From positions 1 to 55,598 of IMG/VR virus record IMGVR_UViG_3300006802_000117: a stretch of 55,598 nucleotides of DNA; one strand, 5' to 3'. The notes under the pieces are model-generated. The model was not told the origin of the DNA. It worked only from the letters and a program-made list of their open reading frames with translations, and did no database searches. The stretch is from a virus. Every line of letters starts with the position of its first letter. Positions within the stretch are counted from its first letter, which is position 1. The translations under genes were made by a program, and so were the position numbers. Below, piece by piece: positions 40,030-47,267 of the stretch.

Positions 40030-40578
40030 ATGCGATATTTAATTTTGTTGTTGTGCGTTTTGATTTCTTCTAATGTTTTTGCGGAAGAGACCGATATTAT
40101 TTACACCGATTCTACCACAAGGAGCACGGTAGATTCTAAAGCAAAGAATGAAACAACCCTGAAGTCTCCTCCCCCATCAGCAATCACGCCGACTATTAAT
40201 ACTTCAAACTCTGATTTATGTACATTCGGCGTTGCTGGTGCAATACAGACACAGATACTAGGTATTTCTACTGGTACTCAGGTTACGGATGAGAACTGCG
40301 AAAGGTTGAAGTTGTCCAAGACCCTCTATGATATGGGTATGAAAGTTGCTGCGGTATCTACATTGTGTCAAGATCGTCGAGTTTTTGACGCAATGATGAT
40401 GGCAGGAACTCCTTGCCCTTATGATGGTTTGATTGGAGTTGAGGCAAAGAATGCTTGGGAGACAGACGAAGAACTGCAACCCATTGCATCAAAAAACGAA
40501 AAAGGAATGAAGGATGGTACTAAGACGTTGCTTGGTGGCGCTGGCGTTGCTAGTCTGCTCATCTTACTCCTCATCTGA
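40030..40578 (+). CDS. Exported protein with C-terminal membrane anchor
   Basis: The 182-residue product has a signal peptide (RYLILLLCVLISSNVFA, cut about residue 18), a Ser/Thr-rich linker, four cysteines in the mature part (DLCTFG, ENCERL, TLCQDR, TPCPYDG) that could form disulfides, and a final hydrophobic helix (LGGAGVASLLILLLI). It should sit on the periplasmic face of the inner membrane. No family is recognised. Its 3' end overlaps the next gene by 65 bp in another frame. Confidence 0.6.
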   Translation: MRYLILLLCVLISSNVFAEETDIIYTDSTTRSTVDSKAKNETTLKSPPPSAITPTINTSNSDLCTFGVAGAIQTQILGISTGTQVTDENCERLKLSKTLYDMGMKVAAVSTLCQDRRVFDAMMMAGTPCPYDGLIGVEAKNAWETDEELQPIASKNEKGMKDGTKTLLGGAGVASLLILLLI

Positions 40579-41389
40579 GGAAGTTTTCGGGACGACAAAT
40601 AATGCTGCCCAATTTGGTTACAATTGGGTAATGACAAATGTGTTGCCGCAACAAGCAGGTCTAAGAGTCAATGGCGTAATATATCAATATACCGCTGTTA
40701 AAGAAACTCAAGACGATATGCTCGTTCATGTACAAAACGAAAACGCCAGAGGTCCTGGTTATATTTTCCGCGAAACAGATGACTGGTCTGGACTACCAGG
40801 AAACACAATTAACAAACTTGTTCCTATAAATATGATTGATATTTCCTATTGGGGAAATGGTTCGATTGAGGTTGAAGGAACTGGCGCAGTAGAAGACGCG
40901 GAAGTAATTTATTCGTATCAATACGATCCATGTTTTGATCCGCAATCTGATCCAAATTGCCCAGGGTATGTCGATTTGTTTTCAATTGAGGTTATGAATC
41001 CTGATATTACAGACCCTTTAGATGAAGAGTATGTACAGGCAGAACTTGATAGAAAAGCAAATATGAAAGCGCAGGAGGAAGAGGAAAGAGAAGAGGCAAG
41101 AAAAAAGGCATTAGCAAATAAAACTGTTGAAAAAAACTTAGAATCAATTCTTGGCATTGTCAAAGAACTTGATATGTTTTCTTCACAAGCATTGTTGCAA
41201 CATGACTTACTCGTCAATTTAAATCTTCTGCCAAACTCTTATCAAGTTGCTTTAAAAGGTGGTGTTTATCCTGATGGACAAATGCCCCCAGATGGAAAAC
41301 TGCCGTCTAATAAAAATGGATTGAGACTAGGAATGGGAAGTCAAATACTTCATGATAAATTGGTTGAGTTACAGTATGAAAAGAAATAA
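40514..41389 (+). CDS. Exported protein with coiled-coil C-half
   Basis: The 291-residue product starts with a signal peptide (VLRRCLVALALLVCSSYS) encoded entirely inside the end of the previous gene. The mature N-half is beta-type (LRVNGVIYQYTAVKETQDD) with one Cys pair (DPCFDP, DPNCPG). Residues about 195-225 are an E/K/A-rich coiled coil, followed by a helical tail. Its function is unknown. AAGGA just before the ATG supports this start. Confidence 0.6.
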   Translation: MVLRRCLVALALLVCSSYSSSEEVFGTTNNAAQFGYNWVMTNVLPQQAGLRVNGVIYQYTAVKETQDDMLVHVQNENARGPGYIFRETDDWSGLPGNTINKLVPINMIDISYWGNGSIEVEGTGAVEDAEVIYSYQYDPCFDPQSDPNCPGYVDLFSIEVMNPDITDPLDEEYVQAELDRKANMKAQEEEEREEARKKALANKTVEKNLESILGIVKELDMFSSQALLQHDLLVNLNLLPNSYQVALKGGVYPDGQMPPDGKLPSNKNGLRLGMGSQILHDKLVELQYEKK

Positions 41390-41406
41390 CATTAAGAGGA
41401 AATTTT

Positions 41407-41904
41407 ATGTTTAAGAAAATAATTACTTTGACTCTACTTACATTATGTGTAAATGCCTTTGCTGAAGATATACCGATTAGAGGTAAAGTTGAATCAAAGT
41501 GCATTGTGACTCAAGACACTGCTGGTGTTTATGGTAACCCATTGCCTGAAGAATTGTCCACTGATCCTACCGACGGTGGTGTTGATCCAGTTGTTCGTTA
41601 TGATGTAATTCAAGCAAGTTACTACAAAGCAAAGATTACACATCCTGTATCTTTCAATGACAGCCCAACGTTGTCTGACGTTGTAACATGGACAGGTTCT
41701 ACCTCTGTTGATCAAGTATCTGATACTAACATGTCAGGATACGATACAAGCAAGGTTGAATACGATAATGTCACAGAGGTTGATTTGACGGTTGCTGGTA
41801 GCACTTGGTTTAAAGTCGAATCACAAGCAGACTATGGGTATGATAAAGCATTCCCAGCGGGTGATTATGAGGCAATTGTTACTGCAGAGTGCATTGCCCT
41901 TTAA
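41407..41904 (+). CDS. Exported beta-rich protein, pilin-like
   Basis: The 165-residue product has a clear signal peptide (FKKIITLTLLTLCVNAFAED) and a mature domain made of short strands ending in AGDYEAIVTAECIAL, with Cys near both ends (ESKCIV, AECIAL). This arrangement resembles secreted pilin or spore-coat-U-like subunits, but the match is by pattern only. AAGAGGA precedes the start. It may work with the chaperone-like protein that follows. Confidence 0.5.
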   Translation: MFKKIITLTLLTLCVNAFAEDIPIRGKVESKCIVTQDTAGVYGNPLPEELSTDPTDGGVDPVVRYDVIQASYYKAKITHPVSFNDSPTLSDVVTWTGSTSVDQVSDTNMSGYDTSKVEYDNVTEVDLTVAGSTWFKVESQADYGYDKAFPAGDYEAIVTAECIAL

Positions 41905-41916
41905 AAAGAAAATTAT

Positions 41917-42285
41917 ATGCGTTATGTGTTTTTGATTTTATTGTTAGTAAGTGGGCGAGCAATCGCCCACGAATTTACACCAACGTATCCGGTTCTAGAA
42001 CCTTCTTACGTTTCAGGTGTTGTTAAAGCAAGTATGAGATTGTTCAATAAAAGGAGCGAGATATCATACTATGAAGTTGAGGTTTTTGATTCAGAATGGA
42101 AAAATCAAAAGTTTGCGATGTTGGGTTCAAGGATTATACCGATTGCTTACTTAGAGACCAAGGAGTTTGATGTTTTCTTTCCTGAAAAAAATAACGTTAC
42201 ATATATTTGTACAAGGTCTAGATTGCTCACAGAAGGTAAGACGCAGACAAGATTGAGTTCAAGGATATGTTCTAAAGTTAAATAA
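41917..42285 (+). CDS. Exported single-domain protein, PapD-chaperone-like pattern
   Basis: The 122-residue product has a signal peptide (RYVFLILLLVSGRAIA) and a domain with ASMRLFNKRSEISYYEVEVFD and IPIAYLETKEFDVFFP. This alternation recalls the N-terminal immunoglobulin-like domain of periplasmic pilus chaperones. There is only one such domain, half the usual chaperone. It lies directly after a pilin-like protein. The assignment is suggestive, not firm. Confidence 0.45.
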   Translation: MRYVFLILLLVSGRAIAHEFTPTYPVLEPSYVSGVVKASMRLFNKRSEISYYEVEVFDSEWKNQKFAMLGSRIIPIAYLETKEFDVFFPEKNNVTYICTRSRLLTEGKTQTRLSSRICSKVK

Positions 42286-42287
42286 TT

Positions 42288-42737
42288 ATGAAACTATTTT
42301 TTGTTATTGTGTTACTGATGATGAGTTTTAAAGTAAGCGCCGAATCTAGTTCATTAAATTTGGCGCTACCTAATACAAATCAACCGTATTCATCTGACAG
42401 AATACGAGCGGGCAACTTAGAATGTCAGAATGCGATAGGTGGATCGACCAATTTAGAATTTGGTGTTGTTGGTATTTTAAATCAAAATGGTCCATATAAT
42501 AATTACTATGATCCTACTTTTGAACTGCCAGGATATGATAGTAATGGGTTTGTTAGAGACGTTGGTGTATATGCTAAGATTACAGTTCCATTAAATGCAC
42601 CGAAGGAGCGTTTGAATTGTAATGCGCTCTACAAGTTGGAACTTGAGCGTAGAAGATTAGAGATACAAAAACTGAAAGAAGAAGTTGCAAATCTACGAAG
42701 ATTGCAATTTGCTGATGAGGGTTCAGATGGCGGCTAA
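42288..42737 (+). CDS. Exported protein with C-terminal coiled coil
   Basis: The 149-residue product has a signal peptide (KLFFVIVLLMMSFKVSA), a mature domain with GNLECQNAIGGSTNLEFGVVGILNQ, and a C-terminal helix (LYKLELERRRLEIQKLKEEVANLRR) likely to oligomerise. The GGSTNLEFGVVG segment resembles phage- or host-encoded outer-surface proteins, but no family is certain. It overlaps the next gene by 11 bp. Confidence 0.55.
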   Translation: MKLFFVIVLLMMSFKVSAESSSLNLALPNTNQPYSSDRIRAGNLECQNAIGGSTNLEFGVVGILNQNGPYNNYYDPTFELPGYDSNGFVRDVGVYAKITVPLNAPKERLNCNALYKLELERRRLEIQKLKEEVANLRRLQFADEGSDGG

Positions 42738-43287
42738 GAAGAAAGTAAAAGAAAAAGATCTAGGCGATGCGCTAGACAACATTGAAGGTGAAGTTGAGAA
42801 CTTAAAGAATACCAAACTCAAACTCTTTGGTATTACAATGACACCGACCACCATTGCTGCGGCACTTACGCTTGTTGGTTCTATTATTGGCACGATGTAT
42901 GCTGGGTTTGAATCATACAAAGCATTCCAAGAAATGGCAGAGAAATTAGAAGTTCTTGATATCGACGCAGTTGAAGCAAGAAACGTTGCCATTGAGACAA
43001 AACTTAATGACGCAATTGATTACACACGCGACATTAAGAATAGTTTGAGAGACGACATTGTGCGAATCGAACGAGTAACCGAAAGCACTAGCACTCGTAT
43101 GAAAACGGTACAGGATGAAATCGATACACGTATGAGAAACCTTACCGATTTAAGTCGCGAATCGGAAAAGGATGTTCGTGATACAATGCGTGAAACCGAA
43201 GATCGTATTGAAAAGAAGATGGAAAAATTAGATAAGGATCTCAGAGACACGCTACAAAAAGCACTCGACAACCCACTATCGGATTAA
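42727..43287 (+). CDS. Membrane-anchored coiled-coil protein
   Basis: The 186-residue product starts at 42727, within the end of the previous gene. A charged N-terminus is followed by one membrane segment (TPTTIAAALTLVGSIIGTMYAGF, about 38-60) and a long coiled coil to the C-terminus (MKTVQDEIDTRMRNLTDLSRE, EKKMEKLDKDLRDTLQ). It resembles spanin-like or envelope-linking architecture but has no lipobox. It is the only member of the cassette without a cleavable signal. Confidence 0.55.
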   Translation: MAAKKKVKEKDLGDALDNIEGEVENLKNTKLKLFGITMTPTTIAAALTLVGSIIGTMYAGFESYKAFQEMAEKLEVLDIDAVEARNVAIETKLNDAIDYTRDIKNSLRDDIVRIERVTESTSTRMKTVQDEIDTRMRNLTDLSRESEKDVRDTMRETEDRIEKKMEKLDKDLRDTLQKALDNPLSD

Positions 43288-43292
43288 AATCT

Positions 43293-43616
43293 ATGAGATA
43301 TTTATTACTACTCTCACTCTTCCCGATGTCTGCATTCGCGGGTCCATACATCGAAATCAAATCAGAAGTCACCTACAAAGACTGGGCAGTTTCGGATCAA
43401 ACCAATCACACAAGGTTTGGTTGGGAAAAGAAAACCCAGACCGGAAACAATGTCTACTTTGAAGCAGGTCATATGACTGGGGGTTATTCTTGGGAAGCAG
43501 GATACAAGACCCGATTGTCCGATAACCTCGTTGTCAAAGGAAAACTCGAAACCAAGGGAGAGAGTGGTTTCAAACCAAAACCCAAATTAGAGACCGAAAT
43601 TAGATATACTTGGTAA
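43293..43616 (+). CDS. Exported beta-barrel-like outer-membrane protein
   Basis: The 107-residue product has a signal peptide (RYLLLLSLFPMSAFAG). The mature part alternates polar and aromatic residues (YIEIKSEVTYKDW, NVYFEAGHMTGGYSWEAGYKT, LVVKGKLETKG) and ends in IRYTW, the terminal aromatic typical of outer-membrane barrels. It is too short for a full eight-strand barrel, so it may oligomerise. It is the last gene of the envelope cassette. Confidence 0.55.
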   Translation: MRYLLLLSLFPMSAFAGPYIEIKSEVTYKDWAVSDQTNHTRFGWEKKTQTGNNVYFEAGHMTGGYSWEAGYKTRLSDNLVVKGKLETKGESGFKPKPKLETEIRYTW

Positions 43617-43624
43617 TCCCTTTT

Positions 43625-43672
43625 AAAATCAATGACTTGCCGCTTTACTTTTTTATGGTTTTAGTTCATAAT
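43625..43672 (+). promoter_or_regulatory. Repeated early promoter cassette (copy 4)
   Basis: AAAATCAATGACTTGCCGC, TTTACT (43644-43649), 17-nt spacer, CATAAT (43667-43672). The sequence is nearly identical to the copy at 44405 over more than 50 bases. A leader with AAGGA leads to ATG 43700. Confidence 0.88.
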
Positions 43673-43699
43673 TGTCTTATCTTTTAAGGAATATGAATT

Positions 43700-43915
43700 A
43701 TGACTAATTTTTTCCCCGCTAAAACTTTAATCGCTTTTGACCGCGTCGCTGGTTATAATGACGCGGTCGCTGATATTCGTGAAGGTTGGGTTGAAACGTT
43801 TGACCCTGAATTTAATCGTAATAATTTAGTGAAAATGATGGGCGCTTCTGACGCTTATATTGAAGGCTACTTAAAAGCTCTTGAAAAAAACGGTGAGTTG
43901 GAAATCTGTAATTAA
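43700..43915 (+). CDS. Small protein (71 aa), unknown
   Basis: It is a single-gene unit between two promoter cassettes. The product FDRVAGYNDAVADIREGWVE with a helical C-half is acidic and soluble. Its stop codon is part of the following cassette. No family is recognised. Confidence 0.5.
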   Translation: MTNFFPAKTLIAFDRVAGYNDAVADIREGWVETFDPEFNRNNLVKMMGASDAYIEGYLKALEKNGELEICN

Positions 43916-43960
43916 ATCAATGACTTGCCACTTTACTTTTTTATGGTTTTAGTTCATAAT
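43914..43960 (+). promoter_or_regulatory. Repeated early promoter cassette (copy 5)
   Basis: AAATCAATGACTTGCCAC, TTTACT (43932-43937), 17-nt spacer, CATAAT (43955-43960). It drives the HNH gene at 43996, which has a GTAAGGA leader. Confidence 0.87.
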
Positions 43961-43995
43961 TGTTTTTGTGTTTATGTTAAACGTAAGGAAAAAAA

Positions 43996-44394
43996 ATGAT
44001 CAACCCTAAAGTTAACCCAGATTTTCCGAATTATAAACTTTATCCAACTACCGGTAAGGTTCAAAATATAACCACTGGCAGGTTTTTAAAATTGCCTACT
44101 AAAACGTATGGGCAATGTCCATATCCAAAGATCCGCGTAACCAACAAAAAAGGTGAGCGGAAAACACTGACGTTGCATCGTTTATTCGCTGAGACGTTTT
44201 GTAAAAAACCAAAACATCCTGAAATAACAAAAAAGGTTTGGCGTTCTTTGCCGTTAGAAGTTCGGAAGATACTTCAAAAAGATATGCAGGTCGATCATAT
44301 CAAAAGAAATCATTTTAATTGGAAACCAAGCAATTTGCGTTGGGTAACTGGCGAAGCAAATCGTAGATACTATCAAGAAGGGCAATCTAAGTAA
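43996..44394 (+). CDS. HNH homing-type endonuclease
   Basis: The 132-residue protein has a NUMOD4-like N-terminus (PNYKLYPTTGKVQNITTGRFLK), then the helix LHRLFAETF and the HNH core VDHIKRNHFNWKPSNLRWVT (D100, H101, N113). This is the layout of free-standing HNH homing endonucleases of phages. It is flanked by direct promoter repeats at 43914 and 44405, which could let it move or be lost by recombination. Confidence 0.87.
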   Translation: MINPKVNPDFPNYKLYPTTGKVQNITTGRFLKLPTKTYGQCPYPKIRVTNKKGERKTLTLHRLFAETFCKKPKHPEITKKVWRSLPLEVRKILQKDMQVDHIKRNHFNWKPSNLRWVTGEANRRYYQEGQSK

Positions 44395-44404
44395 ATTCTT
44401 GTTT

Positions 44405-44452
44405 AAAATCAATGACTTGCCACTTTACTTTTTTATGGTTTTAGTTCATAAT
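44405..44452 (+). promoter_or_regulatory. Repeated early promoter cassette (copy 6)
   Basis: AAAATCAATGACTTGCCAC, TTTACT (44424-44429), 17-nt spacer, CATAAT (44447-44452). The leader has AAGGA before ATG 44482 and drives a run of four genes to 46222. Confidence 0.88.
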
Positions 44453-44481
44453 TGTCTTATAAATTGAAATAAGGAATAAGT

Positions 44482-44751
44482 ATGAAAAAAGTGATTGACT
44501 ACGTTTGTATCGGTAATGGCGCTATTCGTCTTTATGCTAATGACGTCTGCGTTGGGTTGAGCAATTCAGCTCCTGCTCTCGCGGATCTCATTCGACGCTT
44601 TAACGCTGACGCTGGTCCTGCTTGGAAAATCATGGCATCTTCGCTCTTTATTGAAGCGATCGCTGGTTGTGACTCTTCTGCCCAAGAGGGTGGTTTCGCG
44701 ACTGGTAAAGAAGTTGCTGATCTTTGGAAGGAGGTTTGTGATTATGTCTAA
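44482..44751 (+). CDS. Small protein (89 aa), unknown
   Basis: The product has a short beta hairpin at the start (VCIGNGAIRLYANDVCVGL) and an Ala-rich helical body. It overlaps the next gene by 8 bp. No family is recognised. Confidence 0.5.
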   Translation: MKKVIDYVCIGNGAIRLYANDVCVGLSNSAPALADLIRRFNADAGPAWKIMASSLFIEAIAGCDSSAQEGGFATGKEVADLWKEVCDYV

Positions 44752-44914
44752 GATCGGCACTGTCAATCTAGCAGTTTTAGATATGTGGGAGCAAGGTTAT
44801 TTCTACACTGATATCATTGAAGAAGTTGCCTTCGACTACAACTGTTCTAAACAGTTTGTTGCAAAAATTTTGGATAACATCATAATGGAGAATGCGAATG
44901 GCGCATCTAGTTGA
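44744..44914 (+). CDS. Small helical protein (56 aa), possible HTH
   Basis: The start at 44744 is fixed by GGAGG. The helices LAVLDMWEQGYFYTDIIEEVA and YNCSKQFVAKILDNI could form a helix-turn-helix. It overlaps the next gene by 17 bp. The function is unknown. Confidence 0.5.
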   Translation: MSKIGTVNLAVLDMWEQGYFYTDIIEEVAFDYNCSKQFVAKILDNIIMENANGASS

Positions 44915-45842
44915 AACAATGGCGTATGCTGGTCAAGTACCTTGGCATGGACTCGGCGAGCGAGTCTCAAATGATCTCTCACCAATGCAGATGATGCAGA
45001 AAGCGAGAGTCGATTGGTCAGTCACCAAAGAAAATATGTACATTCTTGACGGAATTAGTGTTCCGAGCAAGAAAGCATTGCTTCGGGGTGGTGACAACAA
45101 AGTTCTCGATATCGTCGGAGACGATTGGGAACCAGTACAAAACGAGGAAGCATTTAACTTCTTCAATGAGTACTGCGCAGCAGGTGACATGGAAATGCAC
45201 ACTGCTGGATCGTTGATGGATGGCAAGATCGTTTGGGTTCTTGCTAAGATCAAGGAGTCGTTTGATGTTCTACCTGGAGATCAGGTCGACAACTTCCTCT
45301 TGTTCACAAACCCCCATCGTTACGGTCAATCTTTGAATGTTCGAATGACTCCGATTCGTGTTGTTTGCAATAACACGCTACAGATGTCTTTGTCGAGCAA
45401 GTCAAAGAATGAAGTCTCCTTGAACCATCGTCGAACCTTCGACGCTGATTTGGTCAAACAACAACTGGGCATTGCTCATCAGAAGTTTGATCAATACAAG
45501 GAATTCGCTCAGTTCCTCGCGAACAAGAAAGCGAAGTCTGCTGATGTAATTCAGTTCGTCAACAAAGTCTTCCCTCACTCTAATACCAAGGGTCGGGATG
45601 TTAAAGACTATGAAGACCTTTCCCCTTCAGCGAAGCGTGCTATGGATGCACGTCAATCGCAACCTGGTGCAGAATATGCCGAAGGCACTTGGTGGAATGC
45701 GCTCAACGCAGTCACCTACCTTGTTGATCACGAACTCGGTCGTAGCGACGACACGAGAATTACCTCAGCGTGGTATGGTTATAACGCGAAGCGTAAACTA
45801 ATCGCTGTCAACACCGCCATCGAAATGGCAGAGGCAGCATAA
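44898..45842 (+). CDS. DUF932 protein
   Basis: The 314-residue protein starts at 44898 (GGAG 7 nt upstream). It has the DUF932 pattern: VPWHGLGERV near the start, VGDDWEPVQNEEAFNFF, and the NPHRYGQSLNVRMTPIRVVCNNTLQMSL block. The family is widespread in phages and plasmids without known activity. It is preceded by short genes with one early promoter. A stop/start overlap joins it to the next gene. Confidence 0.85.
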   Translation: MAHLVETMAYAGQVPWHGLGERVSNDLSPMQMMQKARVDWSVTKENMYILDGISVPSKKALLRGGDNKVLDIVGDDWEPVQNEEAFNFFNEYCAAGDMEMHTAGSLMDGKIVWVLAKIKESFDVLPGDQVDNFLLFTNPHRYGQSLNVRMTPIRVVCNNTLQMSLSSKSKNEVSLNHRRTFDADLVKQQLGIAHQKFDQYKEFAQFLANKKAKSADVIQFVNKVFPHSNTKGRDVKDYEDLSPSAKRAMDARQSQPGAEYAEGTWWNALNAVTYLVDHELGRSDDTRITSAWYGYNAKRKLIAVNTAIEMAEAA

Positions 45843-46222
45843 TGTATCATAACCATAAACAAATCCCTACGCATTACCGTAGGTTAATCCTAGAAGAAAC
45901 TGGTCTCAAACGTGTAAGCAAGGTGCCTCTGCACGTTTGTAATCAAATCATCGAAGATATCCTCGAAGAGGAGATGGAGAACGAGTCGCTCAAGCACTAT
46001 CAAGTCGAGTACTACAAAGAGGGTCAATTCGGTTCTGTGGACGTCGTAGGACGTCAACAGGCATTGATCGAAGTTGACCGGATAATGGAGTTCGGCGATT
46101 ACAATGACCCGTCACTGGTCATTGCAGTTCGTCAGGCGAAGCGTTTGATCCAGGGTTTCATTAAGGGACAATGGATCTATCCAGAACCGCGTGATAAATT
46201 ATTAGTAAAATCAACGAGTTAA
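45842..46222 (+). CDS. Protein of unknown function (126 aa)
   Basis: It starts in a TAATG overlap with the DUF932 gene. The N-half is charged and helical (HYRRLILEETGLKRVSKVPLHVCNQIIEDILEEE); the C-half is mixed. The 3' end contains the upstream block of the next promoter. No family is recognised. Confidence 0.5.
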   Translation: MYHNHKQIPTHYRRLILEETGLKRVSKVPLHVCNQIIEDILEEEMENESLKHYQVEYYKEGQFGSVDVVGRQQALIEVDRIMEFGDYNDPSLVIAVRQAKRLIQGFIKGQWIYPEPRDKLLVKSTS

Positions 46223-46254
46223 AACTTGACTTTTTGGTTAACAAACAGTAGAAT
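46207..46254 (+). promoter_or_regulatory. Divergent member of the early promoter family (copy 7), leaderless geometry
   Basis: AAAATCAACGAGTTAAAAC lies the same 19 nt before the -35 as in the other copies; TTGACT (46226-46231), 17-nt spacer, TAGAAT (46249-46254). The ATG at 46261 is exactly 7 nt after the -10 with no ribosome site. Confidence 0.75.
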
Positions 46255-46260
46255 ATTCGT

Positions 46261-46701
46261 ATGATTAAATTACTAATGACAGGTAGTTGCCCTCAGTTTT
46301 CTCGGATGGAAGATTTCGCTTGTGATGTAATCAATCACTTCTTTCCGCGAGACCTAAAGAGAAATATTGTTATTGGAGTTGACTTTCTGAAAAATTTAGA
46401 GGATAATGATGCAGGTCAGTGTGTTGATTATGGCGTAATGGATAACGACAGACTGATTCACATATCTCTGTCCAAGCGATTTATCGCTGACGACGAGAAC
46501 TTTGCCTACTCGGCAAAGGAAATTGCCACTACGTTGGCGCATGAATTGGTACACGCTAAACAATGGATCCGTAACGAACTGAGTAATAAACTGCTCAACG
46601 CTACGCTTAAATCATCGATGACGGAGGATTATTACCACCGTCTTCCTTGGGAAGCTGAAGCATTCGATTTACAGGATTTTCTTGTTGACTTGTACTGGTA
46701 A
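46261..46701 (+). CDS. Zincin-type metallopeptidase-like protein
   Basis: The 146-residue protein has TLAHELVHAKQW with the H-E-x-x-H zinc motif (94-98) and a downstream Glu in PWEAEAFDL that could be the third ligand, as in SprT-like and gluzincin folds. The substrate is unknown; phage proteins of this type may act on host proteins early in infection. It has its own promoter and apparently a leaderless mRNA. Confidence 0.75.
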   Translation: MIKLLMTGSCPQFSRMEDFACDVINHFFPRDLKRNIVIGVDFLKNLEDNDAGQCVDYGVMDNDRLIHISLSKRFIADDENFAYSAKEIATTLAHELVHAKQWIRNELSNKLLNATLKSSMTEDYYHRLPWEAEAFDLQDFLVDLYW

Positions 46702-46726
46702 CTTTACTATGAAAAGGAGGGACGTA

Positions 46727-46978
46727 ATGTCTCAAGTAACTCGCGTTTTGAACGCACTCATGGATGGTCAAGAATTGACTGCAAAGCAAATCTCTGCTCG
46801 TTTCGGTGCTGGTAACCCTCGTGCAGTAATCCAAAACATTCGTTTCGCAGGATATCCTGTATATCTTAACAAGCGAACAAACACTAAGGGTCAAACCAAA
46901 GGTTTCTACCGTCTTGGTACTCCTTCTAAGTCTGTAATCGCTGCTGGTTACAAAGCACTCGCTGCTTCCGCAGTATAA
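46727..46978 (+). CDS. Small winged-helix-type DNA-binding protein
   Basis: The 83-residue basic protein starts at 46727 with a perfect AAGGAGG. VTRVLNALMDGQELTAKQISARFG is a helix-turn-helix and NPRAVIQNIRFAGYPVYLNKRT extends as recognition helix plus wing. Codons are strongly biased (GCT, CGT, GGT) as in gp23, pointing to high expression. A strong terminator follows, so this is likely an abundant early regulator or nucleoid-type protein. Confidence 0.72.
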   Translation: MSQVTRVLNALMDGQELTAKQISARFGAGNPRAVIQNIRFAGYPVYLNKRTNTKGQTKGFYRLGTPSKSVIAAGYKALAASAV

Positions 46979-46986
46979 AACAAAAC

Positions 46987-47013
46987 GGGGGAGGCAACTC
47001 CCCCACTTTTTTT
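46987..47013 (+). terminator. Rho-independent terminator
   Basis: GGGGGAG (46987-46993), GCAA loop and CTCCCCC (46998-47004) make a perfect 7-bp stem, followed by AC and seven T. It ends directly at the next ATG. Confidence 0.92.
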
Positions 47014-47250
47014 ATGACCGAAATGACTCATGAACAAATCGTTACTGTTATTCTCGAAGATTGTACCGAAATACAACTCGCGAATTTTGCTGATGATTTC
47101 CTTGATGATCTTTGGTTCTTAAAAAATAGAGGACGCAAAGACATTATTCAGAAACTCGCTCATGTTGCTGTAGATTTATGGCAGTGGTCGGAAGAAGAAG
47201 TTGACTTTGCTACCTTTTCTCGAGAGTTTTTTGGTTTCACTACACATTGA
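47014..47250 (+). CDS. Small acidic protein (78 aa), unknown
   Basis: The frame opens directly after the T-run of the terminator, so its mRNA must come from read-through or an unseen promoter; no ribosome site is visible. The start may be 47023. The segment DDLWFLKNRGRKDIIQKLAH parallels the acidic protein at 39046, so they may be paralogues. The C-half is rich in Trp, Glu and Phe. The function is unknown. Confidence 0.45.
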   Translation: MTEMTHEQIVTVILEDCTEIQLANFADDFLDDLWFLKNRGRKDIIQKLAHVAVDLWQWSEEEVDFATFSREFFGFTTH

Positions 47251-47267
47251 TAAGTACGGAAATTGCT

